Made by a program: the position numbers and the translations under genes | The notes under the pieces: model-generated | The model's input: the letters and a program-made list of their open reading frames with translations, nothing else | The model's database searches: none | Told to the model about the DNA's origin: nothing | Shown: positions 21,401-34,300 of the stretch, piece by piece | Numbering within the stretch: the stretch's first letter is position 1 | Layout: the number at the start of each line of letters is the position of its first letter | DNA from: Incurvaria masculella | Taxonomy: Eukaryota; Arthropoda; Insecta; Lepidoptera; Incurvariidae | Length of the DNA stretch: 64,000 nt | Reading direction: 5' to 3' | Assembly: GCA_946894095.1 (NCBI GenBank) | Contig: OX335645.2 | Coordinates: 10,873,001 to 10,937,000, forward strand

Positions 21401-22726
21401 TTTTGTGGACAGGTTGCATCTTCCTCATAACGGAGCCTGTCTTATTCTTAGAAACAGAGAAGGTTCCAGAGCGCAACAGCACGGTTTTGTACCGTGCCCG
21501 CAAATGAGTTGAGGCCGCCGGGTTGGGCCACCTTAAGGTTTAGTTTTAAGTACTTAACTATCACCATTGATAGTATAGTTTACGGTGTTCAAAATATTAA
21601 GTGCAACCTCTTATATAACTGTAAGCATAGGAATCATTCATGTTTTGCATATTTTTGAATTTAAGCTAATCAAGTCTTGATTAGCTTAATCCTCGTAATT
21701 AAATTAATTCCAAAATCCATCTCGAAATCGATACCAGTACAAGATAATTAGCGCTTTGGTAATAAAGTCCCTTCTAGTGTCGATTGAAATAAATCAGCAC
21801 TTGGTGAAAACCAGACTTACTCTTTTATTGTACCTACTCTCGATTATGACTGCCGTATGAACGCAGGTGGTGGAAGGACAGAATATCGTGCACATGATAG
21901 AACATACAGCTACAGACGTCGACGACAGACCAATGCAAGAAGTCGTGATCGTCAATAGCGGGATACTACCTATCAAAGAACCATTCTATATATCCGATGA
22001 CCCTTACGAGTAAGTTAAACTACACAGAAATAGTCAATTTCTGGTCTGGTCTGGTGTGAGTGGTGTACGTGAACGGCCAAATTAGAACGGCCCGTAAGCT
22101 TTGTTCCCCGCGAACCTGTATAAATTGACGGACCAAGAGTCAACCGTTTATGTAAAAGTATAGTATCCTACTCACCGCCTTCCCTAAGAAATTAGGAGCC
22201 GTGCCAGGACATTCTCTTTATAAGCACAACTACATAGTTACATTGAACTGGATGGAAACATGGTCGAACGTTTCCATTGCCGCTTCGACCACCTTTTATC
22301 TAATGGAATGATAACAACCGGAGCAGGCTAGCAGGGACCTACAGTTTTACATGGATTCCGAACAATGGAGTAGCTCGCGTGCGTGACTAATCTAACGAAG
22401 AAAGTGGTGCATCCAATGAGAGACTGGAGTTTCCGTAGCTACCCTGACACTGATCCGAAAACACCCGTACATCGCGGGAACCTATATTATAATGCTATAC
22501 TATGATCAGCCTTACGTCTTAACGTTTCCAAAAATACGTCTATCTTTTCTATTACTTCTTATTGAATATGTATATATCCATAGATTAATAATCTATGATA
22601 TATCTAATTAAATCTCCGCATGGTTTCAGTTTATGGGCGTGGATCAAGGCATCAGCGGTTCCACTCACCATGTCGTTCTCTGTTTTGGGCTTCTTCCACT
22701 GGATGATAAAGAAAATGGAAATATAA
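18429..22726 (+). CDS. ninaA: NinaA-type membrane cyclophilin (rhodopsin-specific peptidyl-prolyl isomerase), six exons
   Basis: Exons: 18429-18491, 20092-20296, 20516-20635, 20766-20848, 21867-22009, 22630-22726. All borders are GT-AG and all phases close, giving 236 residues (fly NinaA, as I recall, has 237). Exon 1 encodes a signal peptide ([14 protein letters not shown]...). The cyclophilin domain keeps the active-site residues: Arg in [14 protein letters not shown] with its Phe, Met and Gln, Phe in GCQFFITT, and Trp and His in [13 protein letters not shown]. The C-terminus has a hydrophobic anchor in [18 protein letters not shown], as in fly NinaA. That protein is an ER membrane chaperone needed to move Rh1 rhodopsin out of photoreceptor ER. 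Intron 1 contains an inverted copy of exon 3, and intron 4 contains a TTAA MITE. The identification rests on recalled family similarity and is strong. Confidence 0.92.
18712..18830. repeat. Short MITE, family C, copy in ninaA intron 1
   Basis: It carries GACTAATCATACAAAATGC and TTAGTCCGGCG blocks shared with 12750-12863. The ends are degenerate. Confidence 0.5.
19176..19314 (-). repeat. Inverted copy of ninaA exon 3 and its upstream intron
   Basis: This 139-bp block is the reverse complement of 20455-20593 with about two mismatches. It includes the 3' end of intron 2, the acceptor, and two thirds of exon 3 ([17 protein letters not shown]). The arms are 1.1 kb apart inside the same transcript unit. 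Confidence 0.9.
19531..19830 (+). repeat. Interspersed repeat, family A, copy 2
   Basis: It runs from AGGGTTCCGTACCCAAAGG to GCACTTGGCCGGTTTT and includes a (CCGT)n stretch. Best-preserved copy of the family here. Located in ninaA intron 1. Confidence 0.75.
20986..21536 (+). repeat. TTAA-flanked MITE, family F1, full-length copy in ninaA intron 4
   Basis: Bounded by TTAAGGTGGCCCAACCCG and its reverse complement CGGGTTGGGCCACCTTAA. TTAA at both ends is the target duplication typical of piggyBac-type elements. 551 bp including both TTAA, with no transposase. Other copies: 35607-36011, 36155-36709 and 43145-43530. Confidence 0.8.
22195..22420. repeat. Interspersed repeat, family B, copy in ninaA intron 5
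   Basis: It contains GCCAGGACATTCTCTTTATA, CATTGCCGCTTCGACCA and ACAGTTTTACATGGATTCC blocks in the family order. A fragment of the F2 MITE end lies just before it near 22080-22125. Confidence 0.65.
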
Positions 22727-22749
22727 TGTGCAAGTATATACAAGAGAAT

Positions 22750-22755
22750 AATAAA
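22750..22755 (+). terminator. Poly(A) signal of ninaA
   Basis: AATAAA 24 bp after the TAA stop at 22724-22726. Confidence 0.75.
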
Positions 22756-22759
22756 GTCA

Positions 22760-25066
22760 GAGGAGTAATTGACATTGTTTTATTATGTGAAAATATTGTT
22801 TATTTACTAAAGTTTTGATTTATTTACTAAAGTAAATAAAGTAAATAAAAGTAAATAAATCAAATCTTGATCTTGACCTTTAAATAAATCTTTGATCGTG
22901 TGCGGTGCGTATATTGTCGGAGTTATCGCGTTTAAAATTTTTTTTAAACAAGTTTAGGGCTTGATTTTTTATGGCAAGGACCAAGTTTTATTAATCTAAA
23001 TCATTAAGTGGTTTAATTTCAAGCGTTTCCGGCAATCATGTTTGCTAATAAGTGCTTATTATGAAAACTAAAAATATAAAACGATACCTTTATCAGATAC
23101 GATCGTTCTAGGGTCATATGTCCCCTTAATAGCGCCCGGGTTGGTATCATCGCATTGAATGAACGATGGTCTAAGCGGAAATGAAAATTGTCCGTGTTTT
23201 CCATCTAGATCAATGTAGCCGAGCATCGATGAGCCGAGCAGTATAAGGAAGGTCCTGGCAAGGTGGTAGTATGTTAGGCTAATATCTGACGGTCAGTTTG
23301 GTATTAGCCATCCATGTCCAGTTACATAATAATAGTACGGAACAAAAACCCACGTGAATTTGTTTTTTGCCTTATTTTCTTTGGAAGAAGGCAAACAGTA
23401 TTTATTTTTAACACGCTTTTATTAGCTTGGGTTGTATGTATCTATGTACGTAATATAATCTTTGAGATTAATTTTCACCAGTTTCCAGAAGTCTGATTAT
23501 TAGTTTGAAACTTTGCATACGTATCAAGGATCGATGACAATGCAATAATTTCATAACAGTTTCCCATTATCCTTATTAGGACCGCCAGGATTAATATTAT
23601 TTTATAGATCCTCTGTAGTGGAGTAAAAGAGACAGAGCTAGCGCGCGATCTGCGCATGCCTGCAGTTTCGGACTTACTCTTTCGCTCGGGCACTCCATCC
23701 ACTCTGTACACTCCATACTTGGTACAGTACAACGGAGGAAAAAACGTTTTCAGGATAATTGCGTTCTCACCTTGTTCATTCTTTATGCATGTGTAGGTAC
23801 TAATGAGTCTAATATACGCAAATTGCTGTATATAATATTCATAAAATATATATTATGATAACCGTGATTCACAAAAGGCTTTTTAGTCACAACAAAATAA
23901 TCAGAACATACATTTTAATCTATTTATTTTACGGGACAAAATTTGGATAACACCAATGCTTTGAAATTACAGTCGGTAACGAAGGAATTTAATACGATCA
24001 AAAAATTTGTAATTATAAAGTCTTATTGATTGGAGTACTAATAACGCATACGAATTCGAAAAATCGAACTAAAAAATGAAAAATAAATAATAGTTTAAAA
24101 AAACTAAAATAACACGCTTTTATAGCTAACCGAACTAAAAAATAGAAAATAATTTTTAATTTTAAAAAGTTTATATTACAGTAGTAGAAGATCGAACAAT
24201 CAATCAGAATTTATCACCTCAAAATAAAATTATAATAAAGTTTAAGTCATTAACAAAATAATTCACCTTAATGACGTGGATTGACTTGAAAATTAAGACT
24301 TATTTACACAATTAAAATGTATTTGTTTATTAAATTGTTTATTGTTATTAGTTAGGTACATCTTTTTACTTAAAATCCAATTTATTCTGCAAAGTGCCAC
24401 CTGTTTTACAAGAGAACCATGCATATTTTCTTACATGAATTCAAAACAATCCAGATTGGTCATTATTTATTGGAATAATGACAGAACCTGCGCTCTACAT
24501 AAAACCGAGCGTCATCTACATCGAAATTTCTAAATCAATGTTCTGAGTAGATCTAGGGCGATGAGCTTTAAAGGTGGAGGAACGAGAACTTACAACTGCT
24601 TCTACCTCAGAATAACAATACATTTTACAACAATACATAAATCAAACAACATAATATTTAATTGTTACTCTGGGGCCTCAACGCTAAAATACAGTTTGGC
24701 ACCTGTACAGTCAACCAAAGGTTAAAGGAGACACTTCCGGTTAAACGTATAAATTATGTGTTTAAATACAACCTCTGATTCAATTTTGTTATGGTTTTGT
24801 TTACTCAGTAGCTAGTAGACATCCTTAACTATGTTTGAATCTATACTCAACATTATGATTATTTCCAAAAGTCAAAGTATTTCGACAGTTCATCTTTTCA
24901 TTCAACCGGATGTGTATCCTAAACTCTTTGTTCGACTGTACGTGGACATTTGGAAAGTCCTTACAACTGACGTGAATGGATACATGAAAGTATTAAAGTT
25001 AAAGTGGTTATTTCATGCTCCTATCTATTCTAAAGGAAGATCGGAATGTTGAGATGATGATGAAGA
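22760..25066. other. Convergent intergenic spacer (ninaA / TEP-like gene)
   Basis: AT-rich. It contains a family B copy near 23095-23320 (TGTTTTCCATCTAGATCAATG block, GGTCCTGGCA block) and no recognisable coding exon. It probably includes the 3'UTR of the TEP-like gene; a minus-strand AATAAA occurs near 24468. Confidence 0.4.
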
Positions 25067-25317
25067 CTAAGCGCGCCGGAGTGCGGCGGCGGCGGCGGCG
25101 GCGGCGGCGAGGAGCGCGGCGAGGTGGGTGAGGTGCGGGTGGAGGTGGGACGAGGCGGCGGCGCCGCGGCCGGTCGCGTCCTCCCCCGCGCCGCCCGCAC
25201 CGTCGGCGGGGCCGCGCGAGCCGGGGTTGCCGCACACGCGCTCGCACGCCGGCAGCTCCTGGCAGATGTCGCACGCGTAGCTGCTCACCGGCATGAAGAA
25301 CACCCGCGCCCGGTGAC
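25067..25317 (-). other. Last exon of the TEP-like gene: Cys-rich end plus GPI-anchor-like signal
   Basis: After SHRARVFFMPVSSYACDIC and a second Cys pair comes a Gly/Ala/Asp-rich spacer. The tail is hydrophobic (LAALLAAAAAAAAALRRA) and ends with TAG at 25069-25067. The Ala run is encoded by a GCG/GCC repeat. This layout (small residues, spacer, hydrophobic end) is that of a GPI signal, as in vertebrate CD109. Confidence 0.7.
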
Positions 25318-28300
25318 CTGCGACAGCGCATTCGCTCGTAACGATGCAGGTCTTTCGGCATATCCAGGCCAATGGTACGATTCCGGTGACCTGGGGGCCT
25401 CCAGCTCACGGTGGAGGGGCTAGAGGACTTGCCTTTCTGGCAAAGTGTATTTCGTAACGAATGCGACCATGGTTCGGAACCCATGTAAAACTGTAGGTAC
25501 CTTTCTTGGTTGATACTGCCGGATTGAATGAAACTATGGTTGACGTGTCAATGAAAAATTGTCTGTGTTTTCCATCCAGTTTAGTGTAGGGATATAGGGA
25601 AGGTCCTGGCATAGCATCTAATTCCTACGGGAATGAAAGAACGAAATTATTTAAAGTGCAATTACATGAATACTGGAATCAAACACCGAATAGTTAAATA
25701 TAACATAAGAAAATGCACAAATGGGCAAATGCACAATGCGGACTTATTACTAAAATTGATTTATTCCAGTAAACCTGGGAATTTGGTGTATTTTTAACCA
25801 ACTTCATACTAATATCATGACGGTAGATGTGTGGTATATAAGCCATTCATGTAGGGTTCCTTATAAAAAGGGATGGGAGGATAGGACATAACATGTACCT
25901 AGTGACAATTAATAAAACAAATTCATTTTCCTGCTTCAAAGTTGTCTCGAGATATTTTCCTTTCGAGAGAACTAAAACAATGCCAATATACAGAGTGTTA
26001 ACAAACGTATAGTCCAAACTGCAACTAGGTAGGTACATTGGCATATTTGTAGCCTAAAAAGGTAGTGACTCGTCGACTTGCCTAGCATATCAGAGATCTG
26101 GCTTCAAATCCTCGCAAGAAAGTGTCGTTCTCTATCTGAGTTGGATTCTGGGAATTGTGGGCCACACCCATCGATATAAAGAAAATGGCCACACCTCATT
26201 TAGTGGCAGACTCTGGAAACTATATGGCGTAAATTGTGAAAAAATAAGGGAGGCAAATGTATCTGCACGGATAAGAAATTGAAGCCAAATATACCACCAG
26301 TAAGAGAAGAAATGTTATCACATAAACACTTCAGATTGCTGCAGAATTGATCAAGGTGCCCTTGAAAAGTGTATGATAAATAAGTGATAGTAACTGGAGT
26401 CGTAGCAGTCGCGCAGCTCGGCCCAGCCGGGACGCTGGCGCGCGACCCGCTGCGCGCGCGCCGCCACCAGCGTCGCGCAGCGCTCGCGCGCGTCCAGCGG
26501 CCGCAGCCACGCCAGCACGCGCGCGCCGCCTCCCGCCAGCCGCGCGCCAGCCACGTGCTCCGCCGCCTGCAACCGAGCCGCTAATTTCCATACAATGGCT
26601 CGTGCCGTTCATTAAGTTGGCAGTTCGCACTGTATAATAAAGTTTTATTGAGTAGTAGTGTTGTCGGGTTCATGGAGACTACTCACCAGCAGTGCTGTGA
26701 GAGTATCCGTATCAGCAACGAATCCAGATGGTAGCTGAACCGTCAACAGCGTTAATCCACTTAGGGTTTCATTCGGTTGTGCGACGAATCTGAAATCGAT
26801 AAACGCAAAAAAACATGCTTATTTATTTATTCTCTATTGTTGATAGTCGCCTATTTTTTTTACTTTAGCCATAGCACGCCCAACCTGCAACCTTCCATCG
26901 TCACATTCACGTTCTCTAGGCTCTGCATATCTGACTCCCTGGGGGTCTACTCATGAAAGCGGAAGCGAAAAGTTCTCGTGTTAGAAAAAAGTAGGCATCT
27001 TTTTTCTGCATAGAGTTTGACAGAACCGAACATGAGTGTCGCTTTCGCTTTCCTGAGTAGATATGCAGGACGTAAGTTAAGAGGGACGTGAATAGGAGAC
27101 GGAGAGCTGCAGAGTTCCCAGACACGGTGTCGAGGAGCTGGTAAAGGGTGTTATGCAATCATGCCCGCATCACGTTGGTGCTGCCCGGCACGCCCAGTTC
27201 GCGCCTCTCAGTCTACGCGTTTTCTATACGCTCTGTCGTGCGTGACCTACCCTGTGCAGACGGAGAGCTGAAGCGTGCGCGCGGTGGAGACGGCGTCACG
27301 GCGCGGGTCGAGCGTGTAGCGCGGCCACGCCGAGGTCACGTTGGTGCTGCCCGTCGCCGCCAGACCCAGCACTGCCATCCCGCGCCCCTCGGTCATCACG
27401 CTCGCGTTGTAAACGCTATTGATCTGTAACCATACTCCGAACCGTAAGCTCGAGCTTTTTTTTTCTGTCCGATCAACGAGACAGGATTGGAGCAATGTTG
27501 TGCATTAAGATGAAAAGAGAAGATGGGGACTTTTTGAGTAAATATGTTCACAATCACTCACCAGTTGAGTCTGTATGATGAGAGCGTTGTCGTCGTCAAC
27601 ACTAAACTGCCTCGACTCCTCGGAACCAGCTAGGCTAACTGTCATACGCAATTTGTTCGACGTCCTTATCGCCAAGGCGAAGTCTGCCAACGCTTCCAGC
27701 TGGAACACAACATTGTTAGTCGTATTCAGAGAGTACCTGTCAAAAATTAGTACGAGATTAGCGCCGGACTAACCATAAAAAACCGGTTTAGTCCGGAGGA
27801 TTAAAGTCAGTCCGCCCACTCTGATTACAGCTGTGTATATTTAGGCACAGATTAAATATAGTAGGGATGTATTGCCAACGTCATACCAGTGTTGAATAGG
27901 GATAATTAAAGTCCACAGGTGCCGTTGCAACAAACTAATCAATGTTATTTTTATTTACAATAAAATTACTTAATATATAGTTAAAATGTAATGTTTTCAT
28001 CACAGCTACCTAGGCAACAATTAGAATCAAGCTTACTTTAACGACGGTGTAACTAGTTCTGGCAGTGACGGGAGATGGCGCCGGTTAGAAATGTCATAGT
28101 ACCTACCAGTGAAAATAGGCAGTATTCAGGGAGTTTTGTCCGTTGTGTGACGTTAGCTATCCACACCATCCTCTTTAATCAATGGTTCAGGTGAGCATAA
28201 AAGAGCTGCTTGCATAGTTGAAAGTCCCATGATCACCGACGCTGACCTTGTCGACGTTGAGCGTGTCGCCCGCGCCGAGCAGCCAGCGTGCGACCCGCGC

Positions 28301-31300
28301 GGCGTCGGCCATGTTGCGCGCGGCCAGCAGCGCGCGCAGCCCGTGCGCGGCGGTCGACACGTCCAGGCTGTTGTGTAGCAGCCAAGGGTTCCGTCGCTCT
28401 CGCTCGTCCACGCTGCGTGTCCAGTGTAGATCATTTTCTGTTGAAAACGATTGTGTATACTCTCGGAAAGATACAATAAATATATAATGTGATACTGCGT
28501 ACCGTCGGTTGGAGGTCGCTTGCGAAATCCGCATGTAACAGAGGTAATTTCAAACGTGGTCAGTCTCTGTGAGCACGTTACACGTGCCCCACTACGGATG
28601 TGTCCCCGATACAGCTCTCCCGATTTTTTTAATGGATTTTTAAAATGTTTATATCTTTTTAGGGGGCCCATCGCAAAAAATTATTTGAACATAAAATAAT
28701 AGAAGCGAGACTTCACATTCAATGTTTTTGTGTGATATGTGAACTTTTTGCAGAACTGAAATGTTTTGTTTTACAAAATGTGAGATTTTTACATGTTGAG
28801 AGTTCCACCCTTGAAGATATTTGGTGTTCTTCGTATGTCAGTTTCGATTGACCAGTTTTTTATTTGACACAGATTCGTTCATCTTTGTGGAGTTTTTAAC
28901 TTGTTTTTCTATTACTCGTATAAAGCGGAACTCGAAACTTTCGAACTGGTCGGCTCAGACTCTAAAAGTTCTGTCAGACCAAAAACGACGAGTTCGTTTC
29001 TGACGGCAGTTGAATGGGTTGACGTATGTGATCACTGACTGGTGGAGTTGGAGTGCAGGTCCAGCAGGTCCAAGGCGGTCTCCTGCTTGGGGTGACGCAC
29101 GGCGGCCAGCGCCTGCGCCAACAGTGCCAGTGTGTAGGCGTCGTCGGTGGCGTCGGCCAAGTGGCGCACCAGGTAGTCGGTCGCCTTGATCACGGAACTC
29201 TTTGACATCGCGTCCGACCCCTGAAACGAACGAAACGTTGGCAATTTGCGAATGCTCTTCCAGCCAGCAATTGTTTATTAATCATCCAAATCTATTTCAG
29301 ATTCGTCGCACAACCGGATGAAAGCCTAAATGGATGAACGCTGCTGACGGTTCAGCTACCATTTGGATTTGTTGGGGACACGGATAACCATCTGGATTCG
29401 TTGGGGACACGGATACGATTACCGCACTGCTGGTGGACAGGAAAACGGAGTGTGGGAAGACGACCCGCCAGGTGGGACGACGACATCAAGTGCGTCGGCG
29501 AAAAGCAGTGGTTTCGTACCGCTGAGGGCCGGGAGGACTGGAGAAAAATTGGAGAGGCGTATGTCCAGCAGTGGACGCAAACACGCTGACTGACTGACTG
29601 ACTGACATCATCCATAGGCAGTACACTGCACTCGGATTTGTAATTTTTTATCATTAGCCAGATCAGCAATCCCAGTGAAGAAATTGGCACGAAGTGTCCT
29701 CTTAGTGTAGGTTTACAAAAGCGTCTGCCACTGCTACAAGGTATCGGTACTTTTTTTTGTCAATGACTTTATTTGTAACACTAACCATTAATGATATTAG
29801 AAAAACACAGGTAAAACAATAAATTAATATGAATTCACAAAAATCAACAATTCATGCTATGTGCACCAATATCAATGTTTTTGCAAAGACTATAGCCGCC
29901 ATCTGATATGTTGCCGATTGGAGCACGCAAGTCCCCACAAACAGCACCCATTCACGAGCATCACGCCGGGTCCAGGCATCGCCTCACCCAACCATGGTTT
30001 AGGGAAAGAGGAGAGCCCAACCTAGCGTCACCGCAAGCAAGGACCTTAAGGCGATGCAAAACTGGAATATAATGAAACCAGAACTTGTATATTTCACCTG
30101 CGAGTCCAACAAAGCGATGAGCGCTATGGCGGTTAGCGGCAACGTCCTCTGCGCGTGCGGGTTGAGGCGGCGCGCGCGCGGCGGCGGCTGCCAGCTGCCG
30201 TCCGCCTGCTGCGCGCCGACGAGCCAGCGCGCCGCGTCGCCCGCCGACTCCGGCGACACAGGCAGGTGGCGCGCGCCGCGAGACAACCAGCGCGCCGCGC
30301 TAGCCGTCATCCTGCAGCAGGCATTTCAAATCGTGAAATGAGGACCTAAGCAGGGATGGAATGGTCAGGGACGGGCAGGGAGAAACTAACCATAAACTAT
30401 AATTTGTGCTCGTTAAGTAAGTAAAGTCTTTGGTTGTTAAACATTGAAAAAATACTGAGCTTATAGAACGTACGTTTTCGAAGGTACACATCCCCATTTT
30501 GTCCAAAACACTTGTATAATAATCGAATTAAAAAATATTTCTAAAAGGACCTTTTTTACCTTTCAAAGCCATAATTTCTGTTACCTTTCTATTTAAATAA
30601 AAAACAAATATTTTTTTGACAAAATCAGACTAGTCGTACCTTTCCGAGCGGAGACGATGCGCGCGAAACGTGCTGACATGATGGCGCTTGCTAGATTCCG
30701 CAAGATCAGCCCGTCCGTGGTCTATTCCCTCTATAGATTCGTAGTTAGAAAATCATTTGAAAACCACTTGGCCGATTTACTCGATTTCTTGTATCTAATA
30801 TCAGTTAAGAAGGTTAGCAAAGAGATGAGGGAGATTGAAATGTATTTTGTAAGGACTTACAAAATGTCTCCCTGTTTGCTGTTGACTTCGGCGCCGAAGG
30901 ATCCATCGGGCCGCCTATACGCCAGCACGCGCTGGTTGCCTGCCTCCACCAGCGCACGCGCCTGTGCACTGATGCCCACCTCGTCACGTTGCGTTGCCTG
31001 TTCCCAAATTGTTCATATGATTCTACGCGAAAACAGTCAAATTCGAGACAGAAACAAATAGGGGTTAGTTAGAGATATGCAGATTTGTTATATCATCGTA
31101 TAATTTCCTTACTATTTTGAAAATACCTCTGTACTCTACTGGCGCAACTATAATAATGACACGACTGTGCCATCTACGAAGGCATAGCGCAACTACTAAA
31201 CCGAAGCGCCAAAGGCATTTACCTGACCGTGGTCAACAGATGGCGCCATTTACCTACTTGTATGGCGAGCGGATTATACATCACTGTTCTTAAATATACT

Positions 31301-34300
31301 TATCCTCAGCTCGCTAAAATTAGAACAATCTCTGGAACATACGGGCTATATCTCGGAGGAGAATGTTCTCCACTGTTGCCTTAACTCGTTTGAATACAAA
31401 CATACAAAATCAAGTTATTTGGTTCTGTACATTCTGTATATTCAACTGTAGTAGGTATATTGTGTCCCTTCTTGTGGCTTTTCGTAGCTTAGAATAGTCA
31501 TAATATACGTGTTTTTTATAATGTAGTATTCCTTCTATTGCTTTTTTTATTGTTATATTTTAATTATTTATTATTTATGTTACTATAGTCCTTTATTTTT
31601 ACTTTTCCTCTTCTTTGTACACTTATAATAGGCACTTCGACCATAAGATAGTATTTAAGTTAAATTGATTTATCAGTATTCTGGTGTTCCTATTAAAATA
31701 AATAAATACCTGATTAACGGTTAACTTTATCTGTTTTTCGCCTCTAACTACACTCCACTCGAGTAACAGTAATAAGGCAACAAACGGAGCCACCGGCGCG
31801 GGCGCACCTGTAGGTAGTCGAGCAGGATGCAGCCGACAACGAGCGGCTGCAGCGCGAGGTCGGCGTCGACGGCGGGCGCCGGCAGCGAGCGCAGCGCGTG
31901 CAGCGCGGGCGCCAGCAGGTCGCCGGCGGCGCGCAGCGAGGCGGGCCCGAGCCGGGTGCCCAGCGGCGCCCGCAGCGACACGTTGCCGCGCGCCGCGCCC
32001 TCCCGCGCGTCCACCATGTGCCAGCTGCTGAACTCCTGCTCTTCGCCGTTCTGCGGGTAGCCAGATAAAGGGTTCCAAGAAGAAAAGAAGGATCGATAAC
32101 GTCATATCAGTGTTGAATAGGGTTAATAAAAGTCCACAAGGGACGTTGCAATTCACATTTCAGAATACATTAAATCCAGACCAATGAATATCAATGTATT
32201 TTTTGTAAATAATGATCTTAATTTATAGTTAAAATGTAACGTTTTCATCACGGAATCAAGCTTAGTTTAATGAACGTGTAACTAGTTCTGGCAGTGACGG
32301 GAGATGGCGCTGGTTAGAAATGTCACAGTACCAGGGAAAATAAGCAGTTTTTGGCGAGTTTTGTACGTTGTATGACGTTAGCTCTTTAATCTATGACCTT
32401 ACTTAACATTATTTTGTGAGCAAGGACCTATATGCCAGAGCATCAGTTTTGAGATTAGCAATTTCCATAATAATTCTTGACGATTGTCTCCCATCAAGTA
32501 GGATCATCTGTATGGCGGCAGCGTAGCCACGTATTAGTAAACTGATGGTAGTCTTACTTACTTACTTACTAATTCAGTACCTACGCGCAATATAATGTTC
32601 GTTGCAATAAGTGGCGTCCTGTGCAGCTCTTACGTGTCGTTGGAACTCGAAAATATCAGGCGTGAGCGAATTCTTAAATGTACTAAAAAGTAGCTACGCT
32701 GCCGCTATATGAATGAGTTTCGGTCACCTCTCCCGTCCTAACTCGTTCTCTCCAGACAAAAAATGGAATCGCGATCTCTACATACGACTGTTTTTACTCA
32801 TAGTCCTATTTATTTTAGGGAAAAGGGTACTGGTACTGGCGGGTATACTGGGGCAATCGATTTCTGCGCGTTGACCCACATGGGTGTATGTATTTCTTCC
32901 GGGACCTATATGTCCCTATGTCAAGTCGAATAAGCCGTAAGTCACGCAGCGGGGGCACCGACCAGCACATCGATGTTCCTGTAGAGCGAGGCGGAGACGC
33001 CCTCGCCGGTGGCCTGCACCAGCACGGGCGCCTGGCCCGCGCGCGCCGCCGACACCAGGAAGGCGGTGGTGGCCGAGCCGCGCGCCGCCACCGTCACGCG
33101 CTGCCGCTGGTACAGCTCGATCTCTGCACAACCCACGTACATCACCTTAAGGATTGTGGTGTCGATACAATTTTGTTTTGATTCATGCGATATCATTACT
33201 CTTGGGGTGGAGATAGTAACTACTTTCCGATTTTTTTCTTCTGATTTAGGATTTTAACATACTAAACTGAATCCGGGGGTGTTATCGTTTCAACTCGAGG
33301 CATACATTTTCACTTAATTTTGCATAATGACTTTTCATACAAAGAACATATACGTATAAGAGGTGAGATGGGCATATTATGTCATAAGGAACGTTAAAAG
33401 TCCTCTCACTCTTAACAGAATCCACATTGTTGTCGATGGGCTCGAACTCGAAGTACTGCTCGGAGTTGTGGAAGGTGACCTCGAGCACGGTGTCGGCGTC
33501 GAGCGTGCTCGTGAGCGTGACCACGACGGCGACGAGCTCGCCGCGCTGCAGCGTCGCCGGCAGCTCGGCGTGGAGCGCGAGCGGCGTGTCGGCGTCGAGC
33601 GAGGAGGCGGCGGCTAGCCCGAGACCGCGCGTGGGATGCACGGCGAGCGCGCCCACGCTCCACGAGCCGGACGCGATCGGCGTGCGGCGGCTGATCGACC
33701 CACGACTCTCCGATCTGTCACCGACACCATAAGAACATTGTATTGTTCCTACTGAAAAATACGATTATGTGATCGATGGCCAATATTTTGTGCTCATTGT
33801 GTGACCACACACAATGAGATTCATGACCTAGAAACTATGTAATGTATGAAATATGGTCCACCACATTTCAAAAGGGCTGACAAAAAACCCCAACGTTTGT
33901 CATGCCGGCTACCTCAAACGAAAAACGACAATATCCAGCGGATACAAAATCAACAGTAACTTCGCACCCTCGCTGTCCCCAGAAGACAGGCTCTTCACGA
34001 TTCATCTTATAAAAGATCTGCGTATACCTAGTCGAAGTACTGATAACAGAAGTCGCACAAAACAAAGATGCATTGGAATAATTTTTGGCCCAGTAATTTC
34101 TAAAATTTCATTTCTCTTAACCATTTTCGGTTTAGGGAATTTGATAATTCGATTGCGTGCACTGTAATCATACGTAATATAGTTTTAATGCCTTGAATAG
34201 AAAATGAAAGTTGAATTAGACCATCAATGGACCCATGACAGTAATCGCGAATTTAAGAGAATGACGGTGGTGAGGTTAGCGAAGAACCAGATGCGGAAGG

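Noticed and set aside
33853..34167. Plus-strand 104-residue ORF in TEP-like intron 14
   Set aside because: No domain, no splice context, average composition; probably chance.
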